A stretch of 64,000 nucleotides of DNA from Paraburkholderia sp. PGU19. Lineage in GTDB: Bacteria; Pseudomonadota; Gammaproteobacteria; Burkholderiales; Burkholderiaceae. The notes beneath the pieces were generated by a model. The model ran no database searches and had not been told where the DNA came from. It was given only the letters and a program-made list of their open reading frames with translations. The stretch spans positions 1,054,001 through 1,118,000 of the forward strand of contig NZ_AP023179.1 of the NCBI RefSeq assembly GCF_013426915.1, given 5' to 3'. Each line of letters starts with the position of its first letter. Positions within the stretch are counted from its first letter, which is position 1. Shown here in pieces: positions 47,535 through 56,761 of the stretch. A program made the translations under genes and the position numbers.

Positions 47535-47568
47535 AAAAGGACGGGTTCCAAGCGGAACCCGTCCTTTT
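47535..47568. terminator. bidirectional terminator between nagZ and response regulator
   Basis: A perfect 15-bp stem AAAAGGACGGGTTCC / GGAACCCGTCCTTTT with loop AAGC gives a T-run on both strands. It lies between convergent genes. Confidence 0.9.
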
Positions 47569-47587
47569 AGCTTTGTGACGCGGGACT

Positions 47588-48970
47588 TCAGTTCAGGCGC
47601 ATGCGCTGCAGCTTGTTATACAGCGTCTTAGGACTGATGCCGAGTAGCGACGCCGCGCGATGCCGCGTGCCGCCAACCGCATCGAGCGTCGCGCGAATCA
47701 GCATTTCCTCGACGTCGGCGAGCGGCGTGCCGACGGTGACCTGCACGCGGCCACCGTTCAGATCGCGTCCGCCTGCGCCGTTGCCTTCGTCGGCACGCAG
47801 CGTCTCCAGCACATCGCCGGATGCGTGATACGCGCGCCGCACGCGATCCTGCAACTCCCGCACGTTACCCGGCCATTCATACGCAAGACATTCGCGGACG
47901 AAATTCGGCCCGACCAGCTTGGTCGCATCCGCGACGCCGCGCGCGTTGGCTTCGTCGTTCAGTTCATCGACGAGCGCCTGCGCGAAGAGAGCGGGGTCTT
48001 CGCCGCGCTCGCGCAGCGGCGGCAGCGACAGCGCGGCCGCTTCGAGACGCAAGCCGAGATCCTGATGCAGCGTGCCTTCGGCAACGGCCGAGCGCGGCAC
48101 CTTGCGCGTCGACGCGATCAGCCGGAAGTCGGTCGCCACCTGATTCGTGCCGCCGACGCGCATGAACGTCTGCGAATCCAGCGCGCTCAGCAACGCTTCC
48201 TGCTGCGCGCGCGGCAGCATCGTGATCTCGTCGATGAAGAGCGTGCCGCCGCTCGCCTGCTCGAAGAGACCGGGCTCACGTTGCTCCGCGCCGCCGAACG
48301 CGCCGCGTTCGTGGCCGAACAGCAGGCTGTCGAGCGGCCGCCCGCCCGCGACGGCTTGCGCCGAGCGGCAGTCGAGCACGACGAACGGGCCTTTGCGGCG
48401 CCGGCTCATTTCGTGCAACGTGCGCGCGGCGACTTCCTTGCCGGTGCCCGCTTCGCCCGAAATCAGCACGGCCGTTTCTGTCGGTGCGACGTGCTCGATC
48501 GAATCGTAGACATGCTGGATCGCGCCGCTGCGACCGATCATCGGCCCAAAGCGGCCCATGCGGCGCAGCTTGGCGCGCAGCGTCTGCACTTCCTCGGTGA
48601 GTTCGTAGGGACGCGGAATGCGCGCCAGCAGGCTGCGCAGGCGTGGAATGTTGACGGGCTTGAGCAGGTAGTCCCAGATGCCATGGCGCAAGCCTTCAAT
48701 CGCGCTTTCGACTGTCGCATTGCCCGTCATCACGATCACGGGCAATGCGCCGCCGGGCGGCTGCGCGGGTAGATGCTGGAGCAGGTCGAGGCCACCGCCA
48801 TCGGGCAGATTCAGGTCGACCAGCACGACGTCGGGGATGAAGCGTGTCAGGGCTGCGCGTGCTTCGGAGAGCGTGATCGCGGTGTCGACGGAGAAGCCGT
48901 CGGCCGCGAGAATCGCGGACAGGCCTGACAGGCTATTAGGATCGTCTTCGACAATCAGGGCATGTGGCAT
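47588..48970 (-). CDS. enhancer-binding-type response regulator with altered GAFTGA loop
   Basis: A 460-residue NtrC-like regulator: a receiver domain (phosphoacceptor Asp52, Lys104), an AAA+ domain (Walker A GEAGTGKE at 172-179, Walker B GGTLFIDEI at 241-249, Arg finger region LGLRLEAA) and a Fis-type helix-turn-helix (about 429-456). The loop that contacts sigma-54, normally GAFTGA, reads GAFGGA at residues 223-228. That Thr to Gly change may stop sigma-54 activation. No sensor kinase lies beside it in the window. Confidence 0.9.
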   Translation of the reverse strand: MPHALIVEDDPNSLSGLSAILAADGFSVDTAITLSEARAALTRFIPDVVLVDLNLPDGGGLDLLQHLPAQPPGGALPVIVMTGNATVESAIEGLRHGIWDYLLKPVNIPRLRSLLARIPRPYELTEEVQTLRAKLRRMGRFGPMIGRSGAIQHVYDSIEHVAPTETAVLISGEAGTGKEVAARTLHEMSRRRKGPFVVLDCRSAQAVAGGRPLDSLLFGHERGAFGGAEQREPGLFEQASGGTLFIDEITMLPRAQQEALLSALDSQTFMRVGGTNQVATDFRLIASTRKVPRSAVAEGTLHQDLGLRLEAAALSLPPLRERGEDPALFAQALVDELNDEANARGVADATKLVGPNFVRECLAYEWPGNVRELQDRVRRAYHASGDVLETLRADEGNGAGGRDLNGGRVQVTVGTPLADVEEMLIRATLDAVGGTRHRAASLLGISPKTLYNKLQRMRLN

Positions 48971-49109
48971 AACGAGCGCAACTGTTCAGATTGACGGATG
49001 CCCGACGCACGCGGCTCGCCGTAGGCGGCGCCGCACGCACGGACGCTTGATGAGTGAGCTTGAGCGGCCAATGCTTCCGATAGGCGTGGTGGGCTGGACG
49101 CGATCCCGA

Positions 49110-49316
49110 TCAGAAGGGCCGGTTGCTGTCGAAAAAACGGCGCACTTCGAACTCCGCTTCGTCGCGGGTCTTGCCATAGCGCTCCTGGATCAGACCCGCC
49201 AGCTTGTCGGCGCGACCTTCCGCCTTGGTCAGTTCGTCGTCCGTGAGTTCGCCCCACGCGGTTTTCGCCTTGCCGATCATCTGTTTCCACTTGCCTTCAG
49301 CGATATCGTTGTTCAT
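49110..49316 (-). CDS. CsbD family stress protein
   Basis: A 68-residue protein with the CsbD pattern (NDIAEGKWKQMIGKAKTAWGELTDDEL near residues 3-29, then a second helix and ERYGKTRDEAE). CsbD-like proteins are often induced by general stress; their action is unknown. GGGAGGTG lies a few bases before the ATG. It precedes the response regulator gene on the same strand by 139 bp. Confidence 0.9.
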   Translation of the reverse strand: MNNDIAEGKWKQMIGKAKTAWGELTDDELTKAEGRADKLAGLIQERYGKTRDEAEFEVRRFFDSNRPF

Positions 49317-49517
49317 GACACACCTCCCGTGTTTTCCGAATGAACGAAAGCCTTAAAGGCCTGAACTATTCGGTAAGCAGGACGCGTGCCAAACCGGACT
49401 ATCTTGAAAAAGCGACGTGAGCGCAGGCTAAAAACCGCGGCCGCGCGAGCCGACCTGGCAAAATTGCATGACTGGCCGGTAAAGTTTTCCACCACCATAC
49501 ACGGTCGCGAAAAAAAG

Positions 49518-49542
49518 AAAAAGCGCCCGAAGGGCGCTTTTT
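49518..49542. terminator. second terminator downstream of efp
   Basis: A perfect 11-bp stem AAAAAGCGCCC / GGGCGCTTTTT with loop GAA, usable on either strand. It lies just beyond the first efp terminator. Confidence 0.85.
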
Positions 49543-49547
49543 AATTC

Positions 49548-49570
49548 AAAAACCCTGAGTTGACTCAGGG
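49548..49570 (-). terminator. first terminator downstream of efp
   Basis: On the minus strand stem CCCTGAG / CTCAGGG with loop TCAA is followed by five T. It lies 33 bases past the efp stop. Confidence 0.8.
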
Positions 49571-49603
49571 CTTAAGACGAATGCAATGCGGCGCGATTCA
49601 AAT

Positions 49604-50161
49604 TTATGCGCGGCTGCGATATTCGTTGGTACGCGTGTCGATTTCGATCTTGTCGCCGATGTTGCAGAAGAGCGGGACTTGCAGTTCGAAGCCGGTGTTC
49701 AGCTTGGCCGTCTTGAGCACCTTGCCCGACGACGTGTCGCCCTTGACAGCCGGTTCCGTGTAGATGATTTCGCGGACCAGCGTGGTCGGCAGTTCGACCG
49801 AGATCGCCTTCTCGTTGTAGAACACGACTTCGCAAGCCATGCCGTCTTCGAGGTAGTTCAGCGCGTCGCCCATCATTTCGGCTTCGACTTCGAACTGGTT
49901 GTAGTCTGCGTCCATGAACACGTACATCGGGTCGGCGAAGTACGAGTACGTGACTTCCTTGCGATCCAGCATGACGACGTCGAACTTGTCGTCCGCCTTG
50001 TACACGCTTTCCATGCCCGCGCCCGTCAGCAGGTTCTTGAACTTCATCTTGACGACGGCGGAGTTACGGCCCGATTTGTTGTATTCGGCCTTCTGCACGA
50101 CCATCGCGTCGGTGCCGATCATCACCACGTTGCCGGTGCGGAGTTCTTGAGCGATCTTCAT
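49604..50161 (-). CDS. efp: elongation factor P (Arg32, EarP type)
   Basis: A 185-residue factor that helps ribosomes through polyproline. The position modified in the EF-P loop is Arg32 (KSGRNSA) instead of Lys34, which defines the EarP-rhamnosylated branch. The three beta-barrel domains are complete. I chose the ATG at the complement of 50159-50161, giving the family start [11 protein letters not shown] with AGGAC upstream. earP lies upstream on the same strand. Confidence 0.97.
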   Translation of the reverse strand: MKIAQELRTGNVVMIGTDAMVVQKAEYNKSGRNSAVVKMKFKNLLTGAGMESVYKADDKFDVVMLDRKEVTYSYFADPMYVFMDADYNQFEVEAEMMGDALNYLEDGMACEVVFYNEKAISVELPTTLVREIIYTEPAVKGDTSSGKVLKTAKLNTGFELQVPLFCNIGDKIEIDTRTNEYRSRA

Positions 50162-50491
50162 AAAACTGTCCTGTACGAAATAAGGTGCTTCAACTTTTTG
50201 CTCAACGGCATACGGCGTAAGCGCGTTCGGCGCCCGGCGCGCGCTTGACATCTCGTTCAGCAGCCTGACGGCAGATCGAGCTGGAGTGCGCGGTGAGCGG
50301 GGCCGGTGCTTGCCGGAATGGCGCCGATGTTCCCTGACGCCATGTTCCGTGCTTCGTCCGTCTGCTTCTTTTACCCGAAGCGGGCGCGTACGCGTGTGAC
50401 ACTGACTGACACAGCCGTGAAGGCGGACTCTCGATCCGCCGCCGGTCTGGCCGCCGTGCCGCGCTTGCGTCGTCGGCCGTTGGATAACCGC
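50162..50491. other. earP-efp intergenic region
   Basis: 330 bp between earP and efp on the same strand, probably holding the efp promoter. I see no confident promoter, hairpin with T-run or open frame with a ribosome site. Confidence 0.5.
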
Positions 50492-51673
50492 TTATTTTAA
50501 CTGACTTTTTGCGGATCCGGCGAGATTTCCGGCGAGATCGCCGATCGACGCGAGTTCGCGCGCCCAGTCGGCTGCGCGTGCGTCGAGCAGCCGACGGTGA
50601 CGTTGCAGTTCGGCCCAGTCGGGCGTGCCGTTGCCGTTCCATGCATGCCAGAAACGGCCGAGCGCGGCGCGGGCGGCGGCGGGAAGGCCGTGCGCGTAGT
50701 GCGCGAGGGCGGCGTCGAGCTTCGGCAGATGGGCGTCATCGGCTTGCGGGTAGATGTGCCAGACGAACGGCCGTGCGGCCCATTGCGCGCGCACGAACGA
50801 ATCCTCGCCGCGCACGAAATTGATGTCGCTCGCCCACAGCAGTTCGTCGTAGCCGGGCTGGTCGGTGAACGCGAGCGCGTGCGCGCGCAGGCTGCCGCGC
50901 GACCTATGCGTGCCCGCCGCGAACGACGGCAGGCCGAAAAACCGCGCAACGGCGCCCGAAATGCGGCCTTCGGGCACGAGCAGCACGATTTCGCGTTCGG
51001 CGTCGCGCCATTGCTCGAGCAGGCTATCGACGGCAGGGTTCTCGTAGGCGAACAGCGAGACGACGGTGGCGTCCTTCGACGGCGGCGCGCTGCCTGTCTT
51101 CGCTTGCCACCAGGCGGCGCGCGCGTCGGGTGACGCTTCGAAGGCCACGCGTCGCGCGTCGAGGTCGCGCTCCTTCAGTACGCCGCCTGTGCCCTTGCCG
51201 AGCCCCGGGAAGAAGAACGTTTTGTTCAACGCGTGACGCGGATGCGGCGACGGACGCAAATGAAAGTCCGCGACCCAGTCTTCGCCGCTCAGATACTCGA
51301 GGTTGAACCAGACGGGCACGCGCTCGCGCCGCGCCATCGCCTCGACGTACACGTGCGGCACCTCGCACGCGAACGCCTCGATCACGACGTCCGCCACTTG
51401 CAGCGTATCGCCCGCGTGCGCCGGCTCGTGCCAGTGCTCGACGACGATGCCGTCCACCGTCTGCTGCGCGCTTTTCACATCGACGGATGCATTGAGCTTG
51501 TGAAACGCGTGCAGATCATCGACGAAGAGGCGCACCTGCCAGCCATGCTCGCTCGCGAGTTGCCGCGCGAGCCGCCAGCAGACGCCGATGTCGCCGAAGT
51601 TGTCGATCACCGCGCAGAAAATGTCGCACGCGATCGTCGACGGCTGCAACGCTTGAGGGGGAGCGGAAGACAT
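50492..51673 (-). CDS. earP: EF-P arginine rhamnosyltransferase EarP
   Basis: A 393-residue GT-B glycosyltransferase that transfers rhamnose from dTDP-rhamnose to Arg32 of EF-P. The opening CDIFCAVIDNFGDIGVCWRLARQL and the sugar-donor region DNA-decoded as RGEDSFVRAQWAARPFVWHIYPQ are typical EarP signatures. It sits just upstream of efp, which has Arg32, so the pair is consistent. It is divergent from uvrC with a 109-bp gap. Confidence 0.95.
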   Translation of the reverse strand: MSSAPPQALQPSTIACDIFCAVIDNFGDIGVCWRLARQLASEHGWQVRLFVDDLHAFHKLNASVDVKSAQQTVDGIVVEHWHEPAHAGDTLQVADVVIEAFACEVPHVYVEAMARRERVPVWFNLEYLSGEDWVADFHLRPSPHPRHALNKTFFFPGLGKGTGGVLKERDLDARRVAFEASPDARAAWWQAKTGSAPPSKDATVVSLFAYENPAVDSLLEQWRDAEREIVLLVPEGRISGAVARFFGLPSFAAGTHRSRGSLRAHALAFTDQPGYDELLWASDINFVRGEDSFVRAQWAARPFVWHIYPQADDAHLPKLDAALAHYAHGLPAAARAALGRFWHAWNGNGTPDWAELQRHRRLLDARAADWARELASIGDLAGNLAGSAKSQLK

Positions 51674-51782
51674 GATGGCGGCGCCTGGGTTCGGGCGTGG
51701 ACGGAATGTTCTAAACTGGCGATTCTAAAGCACATCACCCACATGACACGCCGTTCGTACACGGCGTCCAATCCGATTCTGC

Positions 51783-53960
51783 ATGACCCGATCCGATCCC
51801 TCCGCCGAGAAGCCCGGCGCGCCCGAAGCCGTCGCTGAAGACTTCGACCCGAAGAAGGTGCTGCGCCAGTTGCCGCACATGCCGGGCGTCTATCGTTACT
51901 ACGATGCGCAGGGCGCCGTGCTGTACGTGGGCAAGGCGCGCGACCTGAAGAAGCGCGTGTCGAGCTACTTCACGAAGACGCTGCTGTCGCCGCGCATCGC
52001 GATGATGGTCACGCGGATCGCGAAGATCGAAACGACAGTCACGCGTTCCGAAGCTGAAGCGCTGTTGCTCGAGAACAATCTGATCAAGGCATTGGCGCCG
52101 CGCTACAACATCCTGTTTCGCGACGACAAGTCCTATCCGTATCTGAAGCTGACGGGCCATCAGTTTCCGCGCATGGCGTATTACCGCGGTTCGGTCGACA
52201 AGAAGAACCAGTACTTCGGACCGTTTCCAAGCGCGTGGGCAGTGCGTGAGAGCATTCAGATCCTGCAGCGTGTATTCCAGTTGCGCACCTGCGAAGACTC
52301 CGTGTTCAACAACCGCACGCGGCCGTGTCTGCTGCATCAGATCGGACGATGCACGGCGCCGTGCGTCGCCGCGATCAGCGAAGAGGACTACGCACGCGAT
52401 GTGTCGAACGCGTCGCGTTTCCTGCTCGGACGGCAGTCGGAAGTGATGAACGAACTCGAGCAGAAGATGCACGCTTTCGCCAGCGAACTGAAGTTCGAGC
52501 AGGCAGCGGCTGTGCGCAATCAGATGAGTTCGCTGTCGACGGTGCTGCATCAGCAGGCCATCGAAGTGGGCGGCGAGAGTGACGTCGATATTCTGGCCGT
52601 CGTCGCGCTGGGCGGACGCGTGTGCGTGAACCTCGCGATGGTGCGCGGCGGTCGGCATCTCGGTGACAAGGCGTATTTCCCGACGCATGTCGAAAGCGCG
52701 TTGACAGCGGAAGAGGGCGGTTTCGATGATGGCGATGAAATCGTGCCGGTTGAGCCTGCGACCGTGATCGATGTCGAGACGGAACTGGGCGAGGAGTCCG
52801 ATGAAGTCGTGAGCGTCGACGAAGACGCGCCGCAGGAAAGCGGCGAAGACCCCGAAGTCGCAACTGGCGCAGATGCAGACACCGACACCGGCAGGAAGCC
52901 GCGCCGCACGCCCGGCATCGAATCGGAAGTGCTCGAAGCGTTCATCGCCCAGCATTATCTGGGCAATCGCGTGCCGCCCGTGCTCGTGGTCAGCCACGCG
53001 CCCGCGAGCCGAGAACTCGTCGATCTGCTGATCGAGCAGGCGGGCCACAAGGTCACGCTCTTGCGCCAGCCGCAAGGCCAGAAGCGCGCCTGGCTCGCGA
53101 TGGCCGAGCAGAACGCGAAGATCGCGCTCGCGCGGCTGTTGTCGGAGCAAGGCTCGCAGCAATCGCGGACGCGTGCGCTGACCGACACGTTGTCGCTTGA
53201 ATTCGAAGACCTCGCGCACCTGCGCATCGAATGCTTCGACATCAGCCATACGATGGGCGAAGCGACGCAGGCGTCGTGCGTCGTTTATCACCATCACAAG
53301 ATGCAGTCGTCGGAGTACCGGCGTTACAACATCACGGGCATCACGCCCGGCGACGACTACGCGGCGATGCGTCAGGTGCTTACGCGCCGCTACGAGAAGA
53401 TGGTCGCGCAGGCCGCGGCAAACGCGAACGACGAAGCGGCCGAGCTGCAACCCGAAGCCGCCGCCGATCCGGCCGTTGCGCCCGAAGGCGCAGAACCCGT
53501 TGCCGCGGGCGGGCTGTTGCCGAACATCGTGCTGATCGACGGCGGCAAAGGGCAGGTCGAGATCGCGCGCCAGGTGTTCAATGAACTCGGGCTGGACCTC
53601 GGCATGCTGGTCGGCGTCGCGAAGGGTGAAGGGCGTAAGGTTGGCCTCGAGACGCTCGTCTTCGCGGACGGCCGGTCGTCGCTCGAACTCGGCAAGGAAA
53701 GCGCGGCGCTGATGCTGGTCGCGCAGATCCGCGACGAAGCGCACCGTTTCGCGATCACGGGCATGCGCGCGAAGCGCGGCAAGACGCGCCAGACGTCGCG
53801 GCTCGAGGAACTGGAAGGCGTCGGCGCGAAGCGACGTCAGCGGCTGCTGGCGCGCTTTGGCGGCTTGCGCGGCGTGGTGGCGGCGAGTATCGACGATCTC
53901 GCGAGCGTCGAGGGCATTTCGCGCGCGCTCGCCGAGCAGATTTATCGGCAGTTGCATTGA
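51783..53960 (+). CDS. uvrC: UvrABC nuclease subunit UvrC with inserts
   Basis: A 725-residue excision nuclease that makes both incisions in nucleotide excision repair. The GIY-YIG domain starts near residue 36 ([20 protein letters not shown]), a UVR motif lies near 235-250, the RNase H-like domain includes [17 protein letters not shown] and DGGKGQ, and a helix-hairpin-helix pair closes the protein. E. coli UvrC has 610 residues; the excess is mainly an acidic insert near 306-375 and an Ala/Glu/Pro insert near 543-577. Confidence 0.95.
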   Translation: MTRSDPSAEKPGAPEAVAEDFDPKKVLRQLPHMPGVYRYYDAQGAVLYVGKARDLKKRVSSYFTKTLLSPRIAMMVTRIAKIETTVTRSEAEALLLENNLIKALAPRYNILFRDDKSYPYLKLTGHQFPRMAYYRGSVDKKNQYFGPFPSAWAVRESIQILQRVFQLRTCEDSVFNNRTRPCLLHQIGRCTAPCVAAISEEDYARDVSNASRFLLGRQSEVMNELEQKMHAFASELKFEQAAAVRNQMSSLSTVLHQQAIEVGGESDVDILAVVALGGRVCVNLAMVRGGRHLGDKAYFPTHVESALTAEEGGFDDGDEIVPVEPATVIDVETELGEESDEVVSVDEDAPQESGEDPEVATGADADTDTGRKPRRTPGIESEVLEAFIAQHYLGNRVPPVLVVSHAPASRELVDLLIEQAGHKVTLLRQPQGQKRAWLAMAEQNAKIALARLLSEQGSQQSRTRALTDTLSLEFEDLAHLRIECFDISHTMGEATQASCVVYHHHKMQSSEYRRYNITGITPGDDYAAMRQVLTRRYEKMVAQAAANANDEAAELQPEAAADPAVAPEGAEPVAAGGLLPNIVLIDGGKGQVEIARQVFNELGLDLGMLVGVAKGEGRKVGLETLVFADGRSSLELGKESAALMLVAQIRDEAHRFAITGMRAKRGKTRQTSRLEELEGVGAKRRQRLLARFGGLRGVVAASIDDLASVEGISRALAEQIYRQLH

Positions 53961-54070
53961 ACGCGTCAGCGTCCGCGTATGCCGCTGCGCCGTGCGCCCG
54001 GGCCTTGCTTGTGGCTCGCCCGGTGAAGCGGCACAATTGCATCTCTTATCTCAGAACGTAGCGCCTGCCC

Positions 54071-54661
54071 ATGCCGTTTAATTTCCCGATCTTCCTGACG
54101 TGGCTGCGGATAGTGTTGATTCCGCTCGTCGTGGGCGTGTTCTATTTGCCGGACATGATGCTGAGTCCGGCGCACCGCAATCTGGCCGCGGCGACGATTT
54201 TCATCCTCGCCGCGCTGACCGACTGGTTCGACGGCTTTCTCGCGCGTAAGTGGAACCAGACGTCCGCGTTCGGCGCGTTCCTCGATCCCGTCGCCGACAA
54301 GCTGATGGTGACAGCCGCGTTGCTCGTGCTCGTGCAGTTGTCGCGTCTGGATTCGGCGATCGCGCTTGTGATCGTCGGCCGCGAAATTGCGATTTCGGCG
54401 CTGCGCGAATGGATGGCGCAGATCGGCGCATCGAAGAGCGTCGCGGTGAACTCGCTCGGCAAGTTCAAGACGGCCTGCCAGATGACCGCGATTCCGATGC
54501 TGCTGTTCTATGGCCCGCTATCGCTCGGCGTGTTGTCGATCGACACGCGCGTGTGGGGTTTGTGGCTCATCTATCTCGCCGCGTTCCTCACGATCTGGTC
54601 GATGCTGTACTACATGAAGCTTGCGTGGCCGCAGATCCGCGAGCGCGGTGGTATGGCGTGA
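54071..54661 (+). CDS. pgsA: CDP-diacylglycerol-glycerol-3-phosphate 3-phosphatidyltransferase
   Basis: A 196-residue inner-membrane enzyme making phosphatidylglycerol-phosphate. The CDP-alcohol phosphotransferase motif DG-x2-AR-x8-G-x3-D-x3-D is present as DGFLARKWNQTSAFGAFLDPVAD, near residues 57-79. Four or five membrane helices. It stands just before the tRNA-Gly pair. Confidence 0.95.
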   Translation: MPFNFPIFLTWLRIVLIPLVVGVFYLPDMMLSPAHRNLAAATIFILAALTDWFDGFLARKWNQTSAFGAFLDPVADKLMVTAALLVLVQLSRLDSAIALVIVGREIAISALREWMAQIGASKSVAVNSLGKFKTACQMTAIPMLLFYGPLSLGVLSIDTRVWGLWLIYLAAFLTIWSMLYYMKLAWPQIRERGGMA

Positions 54662-54811
54662 CGTCGCGGCGTCAACGCGATGCGTCAGTAGAATTTTCAA
54701 TCTCTCGTACAAAAAGAGTTGACACGATTCGGCGGCTTCTACATAATCTCGTTTCTCCGGTGCACGCGCTACTAAACAGCGCGAAACACTAGGAAGCAGT
54801 AGAAGCAAAAC

Positions 54812-54887
54812 GCGGGAGTAGCTCAGTTGGTAGAGCGCAACCTTGCCAAGGTTGAGGTCGCGAGTTCGAGACTCGTCTCCCGCTCCA
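54812..54887 (+). tRNA. tRNA-Gly (GCC)
   Basis: A 76-base tRNA with encoded CCA, acceptor GCGGGAG/CTCCCGC and anticodon GCC in the loop TTGCCAA. Identical to the copy at 54956-55031. Confidence 0.97.
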
Positions 54888-54955
54888 GATTTTGAAGCAG
54901 CGTTTTGTGGCAAGCAGTCAGCAGGGCGTTGTGAAGCAGTAAAGCGCAGGTTCAT

Positions 54956-55031
54956 GCGGGAGTAGCTCAGTTGGTAGAGCGCAACCTTGCCAAGGTTGAG
55001 GTCGCGAGTTCGAGACTCGTCTCCCGCTCCA
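54956..55031 (+). tRNA. tRNA-Gly (GCC), second copy
   Basis: A 76-base tRNA identical to the first copy, 68 bases downstream of it. Confidence 0.97.
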
Positions 55032-55182
55032 CACATAGGGGGAAGCCAAGCTTCCCTTTTTGTTTGATGCTTCGGTAGAAGCATCAAACGCAGATGGCCC
55101 TGATGTCGTGTTTTTCAGGTCATCGCACAAAATCTGCGAGCCGTTGCAACTGCAACAAAGTACGGTTCGGTAGTCCGCTTTT

Positions 55183-55256
55183 GGCGCGATAGCAAAGCGG
55201 TTATGCAGCGGCCTGCAAAGCCGTTTAGACCGGTTCGACTCCGGTTCGCGCCTCCA
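55183..55256 (+). tRNA. tRNA-Cys (GCA)
   Basis: A 74-base tRNA with encoded CCA, acceptor GGCGCGA/TCGCGCC and anticodon GCA in the loop CTGCAAA. A terminator follows within 10 bases. Confidence 0.96.
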
Positions 55257-55265
55257 GAAGCAAAG

Positions 55266-55298
55266 AAAAGCCCCGAGATTTCGGGGCTTTTCTTTTTT
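55266..55298 (+). terminator. terminator after the tRNA cluster
   Basis: An 11-bp stem AAAAGCCCCGA / TCGGGGCTTTT with loop GATT is followed by CTTTTTT. It ends the tRNA-Gly, tRNA-Gly, tRNA-Cys transcript. Confidence 0.88.
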
Positions 55299-55347
55299 CA
55301 GCGCGTGGTTTCACGCCCGAGCAAACGTCACGACTGGACGGCAACGT

Positions 55348-55833
55348 ATGCAAAGCAAACAGACTTCTTCTTTCGAATGGCGCTGGAAGGCTTTTGACGA
55401 TCTGACGAACGTCGAGGTCTACGACATGCTCGCCGCTCGCGCAGCCGTCTTCGTGATCGAGCAGAACTGTCTGTATGGCGATGTCGATGGACTCGATATC
55501 GACGCGTGGCATCTGTTCGCGTACGGCGCGCAGCAGCCATCCAGCACGCGCGCGAAACTGGCGGGCTATCTGCGTGTGCTGCTGCCTGATAGCGAGGACA
55601 CCGACATCCGCATTGGCCGCGTGCTGACGACGGCCGATTTCCGCGGACAAGGCCTCGGCAGCGCGATGCTCGAAACGGTGCTCGGCCATATCCATGCACA
55701 GTGGCCGGGGACGCCCATACGTCTGCATGCGCAGGCGCATCTGCAGCCGTTCTATGGTGCATTCGGCTTCGCGCCGATTTCAGACGTGCATGAAGAGGAC
55801 GGCATCCCGCATATCTGGATGCGTTCTGCCTGA
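55348..55833 (+). CDS. ElaA-type GNAT acetyltransferase
   Basis: A 161-residue protein matching ElaA: FEWRWKAFDDLT near the start, the AVFVIEQNC and DVDGLDIDAWHL segments, and the acetyl-CoA loop RGQGLGSAML near 109-118. ElaA proteins are GNAT-fold; their substrate is not known. It is convergent with ctaG. Confidence 0.87.
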   Translation: MQSKQTSSFEWRWKAFDDLTNVEVYDMLAARAAVFVIEQNCLYGDVDGLDIDAWHLFAYGAQQPSSTRAKLAGYLRVLLPDSEDTDIRIGRVLTTADFRGQGLGSAMLETVLGHIHAQWPGTPIRLHAQAHLQPFYGAFGFAPISDVHEEDGIPHIWMRSA

Positions 55834-55862
55834 TGCTTGCTGTTGGTGTGTCTGAATGCAGA

Positions 55863-56741
55863 TCAACGGTCGGCGTGCGCGACCACGGGCGTGCTGGCAG
55901 ACGCAGGCACCTGCGCATGGCGCTTATCACGCAGGCGCGCTCGCGCGGAGAGTCTCATCCAGTGACGCAGCGCCAGCACAGCGCCGATCACGCTCATCAT
56001 CGAACCTGGAATCCATAGCAGCAGTCCGCCGATCTGCTGATCGCGCATCGGGCTGAGCCATGTGAAGGCGCGCCCGCAGATCGAATAGACGGGATAGAGC
56101 TCGCGCGGCGAGAAGAAGATGAACGCGCCGAGCATGATCTGCGGCGGAATCGCGGCGACGACCAGTAGCACGCGTTTGCCGGGCGATAGCCGCGCCGGCG
56201 GCGCGGGCCGCGCATCGAGCACGAGCCACCAGAACATCAACCCATCGATCACCATGCTCCAGTTCATCACGCGATACAGCCGCCAGTCGAGCATCGCGAC
56301 GAAGTGAATCGGCGAGAGCAGCCAGAAATAGATCAGTCCAACGAACAGAACGACCGCGACGACAGGGTGAAATAGAACGTCGAGCGTCGCGCGCACGTAA
56401 CGCGTTTGCAGCGCGGGCCGCACGAAGCGTTGCCGCCACGCGAATGGAATGCCCGCACGCAGCGCCGTGCCGGGATAGGACAGTGCGATGAAGAACGGCC
56501 CGAGATGATGCAGCACCAGATGCTGCGCGCGATGCATGAAGAACTCATGCTCGAAGAAATAATCGAGCCGTGTGTGAAGCGCGACATAGAGCGCTGTCAG
56601 CCCGAACCAGTACGACACCTGCCGCGCCACCGATACCTTCACCTTGCGCACGCCGCGCGCGAACAGCAGCGCGGCGAGCAGCATCACGATCACGACAGTC
56701 GGCGACGGCTCCCAGGGTTCGAGCCAGTAGAGCAACGTCAT
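55863..56741 (-). CDS. CtaG family cytochrome c oxidase assembly membrane protein
   Basis: A 292-residue protein with about seven membrane helices. It contains the pattern of the caa3-type CtaG family: a HRAQHLVLHHLGPFF segment near residue 70, the LFHPVVAVVLFVG helix, and a MLGAFIFFSPRELYP region near 216, with several conserved His that could bind copper. It lies after PCuAC and SCO on the same strand, in line with copper delivery to a terminal oxidase. It is not Cox11, which some also call CtaG. Confidence 0.85.
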   Translation of the reverse strand: MTLLYWLEPWEPSPTVVIVMLLAALLFARGVRKVKVSVARQVSYWFGLTALYVALHTRLDYFFEHEFFMHRAQHLVLHHLGPFFIALSYPGTALRAGIPFAWRQRFVRPALQTRYVRATLDVLFHPVVAVVLFVGLIYFWLLSPIHFVAMLDWRLYRVMNWSMVIDGLMFWWLVLDARPAPPARLSPGKRVLLVVAAIPPQIMLGAFIFFSPRELYPVYSICGRAFTWLSPMRDQQIGGLLLWIPGSMMSVIGAVLALRHWMRLSARARLRDKRHAQVPASASTPVVAHADR

Positions 56742-56761
56742 CGCGAGTTCATCCCACGCCG

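Larger units (their letters stand above)
49317..49603. other. csbD upstream region and efp terminators
   Basis: 287 bp with no gene. It holds two terminators after efp (49548-49570 and 49518-49542) and then the csbD upstream region. No clear csbD promoter. Confidence 0.5.

Noticed and set aside
51735..53957. A 740-codon open frame opposite uvrC
   Set aside because: It mirrors uvrC almost exactly and shows no recognisable domain.
54812..55256. tRNA-Gly/Gly/Cys cluster as a possible island attachment site
   Set aside because: No integrase, no direct repeat of a tRNA end downstream and no change in base composition, so there is no island here.
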